A DNA stretch of 41,278 nucleotides, from assembly GCA_001509345.1 (NCBI GenBank), contig LGGM01000004.1, positions 1 to 41,278 of the forward strand. The letters are read 5' to 3'. Positions 35,761 to 41,278 of this stretch are shown here, one piece after another. The translations under genes were made by a program, and so were the position numbers. The number at the start of each line of letters is the position of its first letter. The first letter of the stretch is position 1. This DNA comes from Clostridiales bacterium 38_11. Its GTDB lineage: Bacteria > Bacillota > Clostridia > Tissierellales > Dethiosulfatibacteraceae. A model generated the notes under the pieces. It was not told the DNA's origin and searched no databases. It saw only the letters and a list, made by a program, of their open reading frames with translations.

Positions 35761-37236
35761 TTAGTCATCGGAAAACTCCAGAAAAACCGTCTCAAAATCA
35801 TGGGGTGTATGAACAAATTTTGATGTTCTAATTGCCCTTTCAACATATTCCCTCAATTGATTTTTAAAATCCGGATGGACACAGTTCTCAATAATCAGGT
35901 CTGCTCTCTCGGATGGATTGAGTCCTCTTAAATCAGCCAAGCCTTGTTCTGTGACCACAACCTGAACATCATGCTCAGTATGATCCACATGCCTGACGAA
36001 TGGCACTATACTGGAAATTTTGCCATCTTTTGCTGTAGAAACGGTTGTGAATATGGAGATATACCCATTGCGTGTAAAATCACCTGAGCCTCCGATACCG
36101 TTCATCATTCTTGTACCACCAATGTTGGTGGAGTTGACATTCCCATAAATATCGAATTCTATTGCAGTATTCATGGCGATCACACCAAGCCTTCTTATCA
36201 CTTCCGGGTTGTTGCTGATTTCTTGAGGTCTTAGAATTATTTTGTCTCTATACTTACCAAAATTTCTATAAAAATCATCTAGTCTTGAGGGTGAAATAGT
36301 CAGTGATGTCGCTGAAGCGAAATCAACTTTACCAGCATCTATCAAATCAAGTACTGAATCCTGTAAAACCTCTGAATATATTGTAAGATTTTTAAAATCG
36401 CATTCACATAACCCACCAAGTATTGCGTTTGCAACACTCCCCACACCAGACTGCAACGGCAGAAGCTTTTCGGGAATTCTGCCCGCTGTCTTTTCATCGT
36501 ACAGGAATTTGATGATGTGATTGGAAATTTTTCTTGAATCATCATCTATCAGAGTAACGTCTCTTGTTTTATCAATGATATCGGTGTAGACAATCGCTTT
36601 GATCTTTTCCGGATTACAGGGAATATAGGTGGTTCCTATTCTGTCATCAGGCTTAAAAATCGGAATTGCTTTTCTATTCGGTGGATTATCCAAACTGTAG
36701 ATATCATGAATTCCTTCCAGTGTTACCGGTTGGGATGTGTTTAGTTCAACGATTACCATATCTGCCATTTCAACCAGCACATTGGAATTGCCAATAGAGG
36801 TTGAGGGTATGATTCCACCGTTTTCCGTTATACCGATGGCTTCAACGATTACTACATCGATTTTGCCAAAAAACCCGTATTTAATCCACTGTGGCACATG
36901 ACTCAAATGCATGTCCGAATACTTTATGGATCCGTTATTGATCGCATCCCTCATGGATGCATTTGTTTGATAGGGGTACCTTCTTGCAATCACTCCCGAC
37001 CTGGTCAAAGCGCCATCCAATTCGTCTCCAACAGATGCTCCGGTAATCAAGGTTATCTTAATATCTTCTCCGTCTCCAGCTCTTTGGGCCAAGGCTAACG
37101 GGACTGCTTTCGGATAACCTGCCGGTGTAAATCCACTGGCACCAACTGTCATGCCGTCCTTTATCAGTTCCGCAGCTTTTTCAGCTGTCATTATTTTTTG
37201 GTTCAGTGTCTTGCATCTGATTCTTCCATCCAACAT
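35761..37236 (-). CDS. Acetyl-CoA hydrolase/transferase family protein (succinate/propionate:acetate CoA-transferase type)
   Basis: A 491-residue class I CoA-transferase of the Cat1/AarC group. Candidate catalytic Glu289 is in YSEVLQDSVLDLID, with the oxyanion-type glycine loops GASGFTPAGYPKA and GIGGSGDFTRNGY and the tail VTEQGLADLRGLNPSERA. It likely moves CoA between succinate, propionate and acetate, which would close the cycle with the adjacent mutase module. The ATG at 37236 follows TTGGAGG. It has its own promoter and a leader with a terminator-like hairpin. Confidence 0.9.
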   Translation of the reverse strand: MLDGRIRCKTLNQKIMTAEKAAELIKDGMTVGASGFTPAGYPKAVPLALAQRAGDGEDIKITLITGASVGDELDGALTRSGVIARRYPYQTNASMRDAINNGSIKYSDMHLSHVPQWIKYGFFGKIDVVIVEAIGITENGGIIPSTSIGNSNVLVEMADMVIVELNTSQPVTLEGIHDIYSLDNPPNRKAIPIFKPDDRIGTTYIPCNPEKIKAIVYTDIIDKTRDVTLIDDDSRKISNHIIKFLYDEKTAGRIPEKLLPLQSGVGSVANAILGGLCECDFKNLTIYSEVLQDSVLDLIDAGKVDFASATSLTISPSRLDDFYRNFGKYRDKIILRPQEISNNPEVIRRLGVIAMNTAIEFDIYGNVNSTNIGGTRMMNGIGGSGDFTRNGYISIFTTVSTAKDGKISSIVPFVRHVDHTEHDVQVVVTEQGLADLRGLNPSERADLIIENCVHPDFKNQLREYVERAIRTSKFVHTPHDFETVFLEFSDD

Positions 37237-37270
37237 GGATTTGTACCTCCAAAATGTTTATTAATTAAAT

Positions 37271-37378
37271 AAAAAATGCACGAAAAACGACTTCTATTGA
37301 TGTCGCTGACCGTGCATCATTCGCTTCAAAACAAGGGGATACCTCACTACTACGAACAATAGGGCATATTAATTAACT
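37271..37378 (-). promoter_or_regulatory. Leader with possible transcription attenuator, upstream of the CoA-transferase
   Basis: From the predicted start near 37378 the leader runs to a hairpin ATGCACG (37276-37282)/CGTGCAT (37311-37317) with an inner CGAC/GTCG stem, followed on the minus strand by T6. A competing pairing exists: CTATTG near the 5' end can pair with CAATAG inside the terminator stem. TTAATTAA occurs at both leader ends and can pair with itself. No known riboswitch class is recognised. Confidence 0.5.
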
Positions 37379-37384
37379 GAAGCC

Positions 37385-37413
37385 ATGATAAAACAATATC
37401 TTGAATCTGTCAA
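37385..37413 (-). promoter_or_regulatory. Sigma-A promoter of the CoA-transferase gene
   Basis: Minus-strand TTGACA (37408-37413), exactly 17 bp, TATCAT (37385-37390). It is about 150 bp before the start codon, giving a long untranslated leader. Confidence 0.8.
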
Positions 37414-37450
37414 GAAAAATTGCCACTTATGTATCTCTAACTAGGTTTTC

Positions 37451-37801
37451 TCAACTTTCTTCTTTTGAGAAAAAAATCGAGTCAAATTTCTTTTTGCAGT
37501 TTTGAACAGCTGTTTTGACAGCTTTTTTTGCAGATCCGAAATAAGAAATGTCAATCACATTTTCTATTTCATCCATCTGATTGATATTATTTCCAACCAG
37601 CATACGCGACACAAACTTGTTTGCCAATTGTGTGGACAAAGTGCATTCCGCTTCCAGTATCTCTCCTGTTTCAGATTTAATCAGAAGTCCAACTGCAATC
37701 ACTTCATACATCTTGCTGGCAGTGATATTTGTAGGTAGTTTCGCATAGCCGGTAACAAAAATCTCTTCCGCCAAAATCTGGTTCATATCCTTATTCGTCA
37801 T
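37451..37801 (-). CDS. DUF3870 domain protein
   Basis: A 116-residue protein matching the DUF3870 pattern FVTGYAKLPTNITASKMYEVI, ECTLSTQLANKFVSRML and IENVIDISYFGSAKKAVKTA. The function is unknown; this domain often stands beside CoA-transferase and thioesterase genes in anaerobes. The ATG overlaps the thioesterase stop as ATGA, so the two are coupled. No clear terminator separates it from the promoter of the CoA-transferase gene. Confidence 0.85.
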   Translation of the reverse strand: MTNKDMNQILAEEIFVTGYAKLPTNITASKMYEVIAVGLLIKSETGEILEAECTLSTQLANKFVSRMLVGNNINQMDEIENVIDISYFGSAKKAVKTAVQNCKKKFDSIFFSKEES

Positions 37802-38175
37802 TGCTTGATAAATTCAGAAATATTAATGATAAATCTATCGTGAGTACCCTCTCCGATTGTTTTTTCATCTGTGAATGTCTTAACGCTAAAAGTCAGTTTT
37901 TTTCTGTCAATGGCTATTAGTTCACACGCTGTAAAATAAGTGCCATCTATGGCAACAGACGCACGGTGTGAAACATTGACATGTGTTCCTACTGTGCTGT
38001 ATCCTTCCGGTAAATATGGCTGAACACAAGCTGCACAAGTACCTTCCATGACACCTATCATAACAGGTGTGGCTAAAACCTCAACCAATCCACTACCAAA
38101 AGAAGCAGCTGTATCTTTATATGCTACAACTTTCTCAACACTATGCTTAAGTCCTATTTTCAAATCAAAATCCAT
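37798..38175 (-). CDS. FlK-like hotdog thioesterase
   Basis: A 125-residue hotdog-fold protein similar to fluoroacetyl-CoA thioesterase FlK. The likely catalytic residues are the glutamate in IGVMEGTC and the histidine in VGTHVNVSHRA, with a threonine in LATPVMIG. It probably hydrolyses or guards against a short acyl-CoA. It is second in the glutaredoxin-thioesterase-DUF3870 operon, two bases after the glutaredoxin gene. The ATG at 38175 follows AAGGAG. Confidence 0.85.
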   Translation of the reverse strand: MDFDLKIGLKHSVEKVVAYKDTAASFGSGLVEVLATPVMIGVMEGTCAACVQPYLPEGYSTVGTHVNVSHRASVAIDGTYFTACELIAIDRKKLTFSVKTFTDEKTIGEGTHDRFIINISEFIKQ

Positions 38176-38177
38176 AT

Positions 38178-38408
38178 TTACTCCTTAATCAATTCATCTA
38201 ATTTCGCTTTATTGAAACCTTCTATGACTTTATCATCTACCAGAATTATGGGGACGCCCATATAACCCATGCCCATTAATTCTTTTCTAGCTTCCATATC
38301 AGTTGATACATTTTTTTCGATGTATTCAATGCCCTTTGATTTCAAATAATCTTTGGCTGAAACACAATGAGGGCAAGTATTGCTTGAATATACGACTATT
38401 TTTGACAT
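38178..38408 (-). CDS. Glutaredoxin-like protein
   Basis: A 76-residue thioredoxin-fold protein with the redox motif SSNTCPHCVSAKDYL at residues 8-22, a TVP-like cis-proline in YMGVPIILV and GFNKAKLDELI at the end, typical of NrdH/glutaredoxin-like proteins. It reduces disulfides or mixed thiols in the cytosol. It opens the small operon; the ATG at 38408 follows AGGAGG. Confidence 0.9.
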   Translation of the reverse strand: MSKIVVYSSNTCPHCVSAKDYLKSKGIEYIEKNVSTDMEARKELMGMGYMGVPIILVDDKVIEGFNKAKLDELIKE

Positions 38409-38480
38409 GTTGCACCTCCTTTTTTGTTTATTTTACCATAATAGAATTAATATTTCTATAGCTTTGCCCTTTTATGAGAA

Positions 38481-38509
38481 TTTACTTTCTTCCATAATTT
38501 TGTTAATAT
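38481..38509 (+). promoter_or_regulatory. Candidate promoter of the flavoprotein gene
   Basis: TTTACT (38481-38486), 17 bp and TAATAT (38504-38509), 46 bp before the ATG at 38555. Both boxes are moderate. The divergent glutaredoxin operon starts from the same 146-bp gap. Confidence 0.45.
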
Positions 38510-38554
38510 GATTATCATAAGTTTCTTAGTACCAAAAGAATCGGAGGTGTTCAA

Positions 38555-40078
38555 ATGCTAATCAATCAAACAGGTCAATACGACGTGGTTGTCGTTGGTG
38601 GCGGTTTATCGGGAATGCATGCTGCTATTGAATCCAGTAGAAACGGTGCAAAGGTCGCTGTCATATCAAAGAAAAAGACTGGAAAATCAGGGTCTTCTGT
38701 GGTTTCAAAATCCATCCATAGATTTGCGCCAACTGATCTGTCTATGCAAAGCGTTTATCTCAAAAAGGCATTGGAAGCCGGTAGATTTATTAATGACAGG
38801 GAACTTATGAAAGTTTTAATCAATAAGGGATCTGATTCAGTTGAAAATCTATTATTATATTTACCTAGTCTATATTTTAACAGCAAATCACTTGATGAGA
38901 TGTTATATAGTAATATTTCCTATCACAATCCCAAGAAGGGCGTTTTTCTGACCTCTAAAATTAGAGAATACATAGAGAAACATACCTGTATATCTATTTT
39001 TGATGGATTTACAGCTGTGGAAATAATGACAAAAGGCAATTCTGTCTGTGGCTTGATTGTGGAAAACAACAATGAGCTCCAATATTTCTCAGCCAAATCT
39101 ATCATATTGGCAACCGGTGGATATGCTTATATATACAAAGAGACCAGCACAACAAACGATGAAACGGGAGATGGCATCGCTATGGCATTGAGAAAAGGCC
39201 TTCCTTTATCCGACATGGAGTTTGTCCAATTCTATCCCTATCGTGTTGTGTCCCCAGCTATTCATGATATCTTTCCAAATCTTTTCAGTGAAGGGGCTGT
39301 ATTCCTTAACGAGAAAAACGAAAGATTTATGGATGATTTTCCCAATAAAGAGTTAGAAAACAGAGATGTTTTAGCCAGAGAGATATTCAAGCAAAAGGAA
39401 GTTTTCTTAAATCTCGATAATTGCTCTGTCCCTTACCTTTTGAAAGAATCTCCCGAATTGCTCAAAATCCAAGAAAAGTATCCTGGTGCACCACTGAAAG
39501 TCGTGCCAAAAGCACATTTTTCAATGGGAGGAATACGAATTCAATCAGACTGTTCGACAGATTTAGGTGGCTTTTTTGCCTGTGGAGAAGTAACCGGTGG
39601 ACTGCACGGCGCAAATCGCCTAGCAGGCTATGCCTTGACGGAAACAGCTGTTTTCGGTCCTATTGCGGGCAGAAATGCAGCTTTATATGCCCAAAGCAAA
39701 AAACAAGAGGATATTACTCCAGGAGCGGCTTTCTTACCTCAAATTGGCCAAGACGACATTAAACCAATCAAGCGCCAACTTAGAGATGTCATGTGGGAGA
39801 AAGCAGGTATTGTCAAAAGCAAAAAAACGCTATTGGAGGCTCAAACCACAATTTCAGAATTGAAGTCTCTATTGGGAAAATCCCAACCCTACAAACTTAA
39901 AGATTGGGTTGAGGCCTACAATATGTTGAACTTGGCAGCTATCATGATAGAATCTTCATTGCTTAGAAAGGAAAGCCGGGGTGCCCATTTCAGATCAGAT
40001 TATCCCGATGAAAATGACGCATTTTTAGGTAATTTCATTTATCAACAGGGTTCTGATATGGATTTCAATAAGCTTTAG
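38555..40078 (+). CDS. FAD-binding protein of the fumarate reductase/L-aspartate oxidase family
   Basis: A 507-residue soluble flavoprotein. The dinucleotide motif is VVVGGGLSGMHAAIESS at residue 12, with ATGGYAYIY near 185 and the C-terminal FAD-binding HGANRLAG near 355. It covers the FAD and capping domains but has only a short helical tail. The usual QFHPT substrate histidine is replaced: the segment reads EFVQFYPYRVV. This argues against a standard fumarate reductase or aspartate oxidase. It has its own promoter and ribosome binding site (CGGAGG), and ends facing the NuoG-like gene. Confidence 0.85.
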   Translation: MLINQTGQYDVVVVGGGLSGMHAAIESSRNGAKVAVISKKKTGKSGSSVVSKSIHRFAPTDLSMQSVYLKKALEAGRFINDRELMKVLINKGSDSVENLLLYLPSLYFNSKSLDEMLYSNISYHNPKKGVFLTSKIREYIEKHTCISIFDGFTAVEIMTKGNSVCGLIVENNNELQYFSAKSIILATGGYAYIYKETSTTNDETGDGIAMALRKGLPLSDMEFVQFYPYRVVSPAIHDIFPNLFSEGAVFLNEKNERFMDDFPNKELENRDVLAREIFKQKEVFLNLDNCSVPYLLKESPELLKIQEKYPGAPLKVVPKAHFSMGGIRIQSDCSTDLGGFFACGEVTGGLHGANRLAGYALTETAVFGPIAGRNAALYAQSKKQEDITPGAAFLPQIGQDDIKPIKRQLRDVMWEKAGIVKSKKTLLEAQTTISELKSLLGKSQPYKLKDWVEAYNMLNLAAIMIESSLLRKESRGAHFRSDYPDENDAFLGNFIYQQGSDMDFNKL

Positions 40079-40087
40079 AATAAATGA

Positions 40088-40111
40088 GAGCGGGGGTCTT
40101 CACACCCGCTC
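40088..40111. terminator. Hairpin between convergent flavoprotein and NuoG-like genes
   Basis: GAGCGGGGGT and ACACCCGCTC form a 10-bp stem with one mismatch and a 4-nt loop in the 42-bp gap. The U-tracts are weak on both sides, so it may be a bidirectional terminator of moderate strength. Confidence 0.6.
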
Positions 40112-40120
40112 AATACTTAT

Positions 40121-41278
40121 TTATGCTTGTGGCACCAGATAGTTGATAAACTCATTAAACATGTCATAATTGGATTTGCCCGTTTTAGGTTTGATTGCCA
40201 TATTTGTCTTTTGTACTGTACCATCAGTCCTAGTCAGGGTTCCTGAGCTTTCAGCCAGGCTTACAAGTGGCAATACCAGATTGGCCTTTTCTGTCAGATC
40301 ATTTGGAAACATACTCATTGCTACCAGATATTCCACATCTATTTCAGATATATCCACCTCTTCCTCACCAATGACCACCAAAGCTTTAATGCTTCCACCC
40401 TTTGCCTTAGATAATATTTCATTACCTGATTTTATAAATCCCAGATCTATAGCGCCCTGAGCATTAGCTTCTTTTTTTAGAGTTAGCAATCCTCTATGCG
40501 GTTTATTAATCTTTCTGGTTGTGACAGCCATTTCTTTCAGCAGTTTCTGAATAGTCGGTGATACCGTAAGCTCATCAATCACAATAATCGGTTTATTCGC
40601 CTTCTTATAAGCATTGGCTATTTGCTCAGCTTGATTATTCCCCAATACGTTTTTGTTTTTTCCTGTCAAGTATCCAAGAACATCTGTAAACAATGTCTCC
40701 AAATTTTGTGCCTGATAAGATGCATTGGAGAAATGATCCAATCTGGTTCCATTGGTTGATACTGAAATTAACGGTCTTTTCAGGTTTTTAATTTTGACGC
40801 CCATTGGAGCGAAGCTCTCATAGACATTGCCAACTGCAAGTATCAATTCCGCGTTATTTAATTCCTCATATTTAACAGTGGATTGGGCATCACTGCCTGT
40901 AACATTGACTGAACCAATCATATTGGTCTCAAGCTGTGTGCTCAATTCTCTAACCAGTGCCAGCTCTTCATTGGTCAGACTCTGAGAAACAAGAAATCCG
41001 ATGCTATCTTTACCATGCAAATATTTAATCGACTTAAGCTTCAACACAAATTCAATTTTTACATCCTCAAAGCTTATGTCTGTGTTGACGCTTTTAATTT
41101 TTACGGATGGTCTGGTGATTCTATTTGATTTATTGATATAATCAAACTCAAACTTACCCATCTTGCATAATACACCGTCATCTTTCAGTCTGTTTGGCGT
41201 CACCTTGTAAATCAGTTGACCTTCATGCTGATAAATCACATTGCATCCAAGAGAGCAACTTGAGCATACTCCCTCGGT
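40121..41278 (-). CDS. NuoG-like molybdopterin-oxidoreductase-fold subunit, 5' end beyond window
   Basis: The frame is open to the right edge, giving 385 visible residues. The visible start contains a [4Fe-4S] motif, CSSCSLGC, followed by LIYKVTPNRLKDDGVLCKMGKFEFDY, as in the molybdopterin-type part of NADH-quinone oxidoreductase subunit G and related hydrogenase or NADH-dehydrogenase subunits. The rest is the Mo-bis-MGD-like fold, short in this form and probably without cofactor. The missing N-terminal part is expected to carry further Fe-S clusters. A GTG at 41239 lies after this motif and is not the true start. Confidence 0.8.
   Translation of the reverse strand, partial: TEGVCSSCSLGCNVIYQHEGQLIYKVTPNRLKDDGVLCKMGKFEFDYINKSNRITRPSVKIKSVNTDISFEDVKIEFVLKLKSIKYLHGKDSIGFLVSQSLTNEELALVRELSTQLETNMIGSVNVTGSDAQSTVKYEELNNAELILAVGNVYESFAPMGVKIKNLKRPLISVSTNGTRLDHFSNASYQAQNLETLFTDVLGYLTGKNKNVLGNNQAEQIANAYKKANKPIIVIDELTVSPTIQKLLKEMAVTTRKINKPHRGLLTLKKEANAQGAIDLGFIKSGNEILSKAKGGSIKALVVIGEEEVDISEIDVEYLVAMSMFPNDLTEKANLVLPLVSLAESSGTLTRTDGTVQKTNMAIKPKTGKSNYDMFNEFINYLVPQA

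Noticed and set aside
35598-35846. 82-residue minus-strand reading frame across the structured repeat
   Set aside because: It starts inside the CoA-transferase in another frame and its codons run through perfect stem-loops. It is explained better as a structured repeat than as a protein.
41239-41278. GTG at 41239 as the start of the NuoG-like gene
   Set aside because: The frame continues upstream to the window edge and encodes the cluster motif CSSCSLGC, so the true start lies beyond the window.

Overview
The window (about 41.3 kb, low GC) reads as a chromosomal segment of an anaerobic, low-GC Gram-positive bacterium of the class Clostridia. The evidence is the guaB-guaA pair, a tmk-darA-holB-ricT block and a tRNA-Ser-ffs-dnaX-ybaB-recR block in Bacillus/Clostridium-type order, a clostridial 2[4Fe-4S] ferredoxin, strong AGGAGG ribosome binding sites, a large Alu-type SRP RNA, a cre-like CcpA site and two-subunit methylmalonyl-CoA mutase. 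I cannot name the genus. Nearly all genes lie on the minus strand. GMP synthase is cut by the left edge and a NuoG-like protein by the right edge.

Layout. 1-4100: guaB-guaA (minus) and a DegV protein (plus). 4144-9300: housekeeping operon read leftwards: two small membrane proteins, an Orn/Lys/Arg decarboxylase-like protein, tmk, darA, holB, ricT and a ferredoxin. 9365-13790: DMT exporter, nadE, a YjiH-type membrane protein and an M20 amidohydrolase. 13814-16922: recR, ybaB, dnaX, SRP RNA and tRNA-Ser(GGA), driven by a perfect-consensus promoter.

16987-31258 is the accessory region and the main interest. An eleven-gene leftward cluster encodes a beta-decarboxylating dehydrogenase (isopropylmalate/isocitrate type), large and small aconitase-type hydro-lyase subunits, a [4Fe-4S] protein, a Cys/His-rich protein of unknown family, two NicX/M29-like paralogues, a complete TctC-TctB-TctA transporter and a YiaK/DlgD-like reductase. 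It starts from an excellent sigma-54 promoter with a cre-like site at the predicted transcription start. Next to it lies an operon with a split AbrB-type permease and a PrpR-like sigma-54 activator that has an atypical C-terminus. A perfect 17-bp inverted repeat sits between activator and promoter. I infer an inducible, catabolite-repressed uptake and degradation pathway for an unidentified di- or tricarboxylic acid; I know of no described pathway with this gene set.

31374-41278: small redox proteins (DUF1858, DsrE) and a methylmalonyl-CoA module (epimerase, MeaB, both mutase subunits) linking succinyl-CoA and methylmalonyl-CoA. It continues with an acetyl-CoA hydrolase/transferase-family CoA-transferase whose leader carries a possible transcription attenuator, a glutaredoxin-thioesterase-DUF3870 operon, an SdhA/FrdA-family flavoprotein with an altered active-site motif and the partial NuoG-like protein. 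An IS200/IS605-end-like structured repeat lies between the CoA-transferase and the mutase. The carbon released by the sigma-54 cluster could enter this module as succinate or propionate, but that link is inference from proximity.
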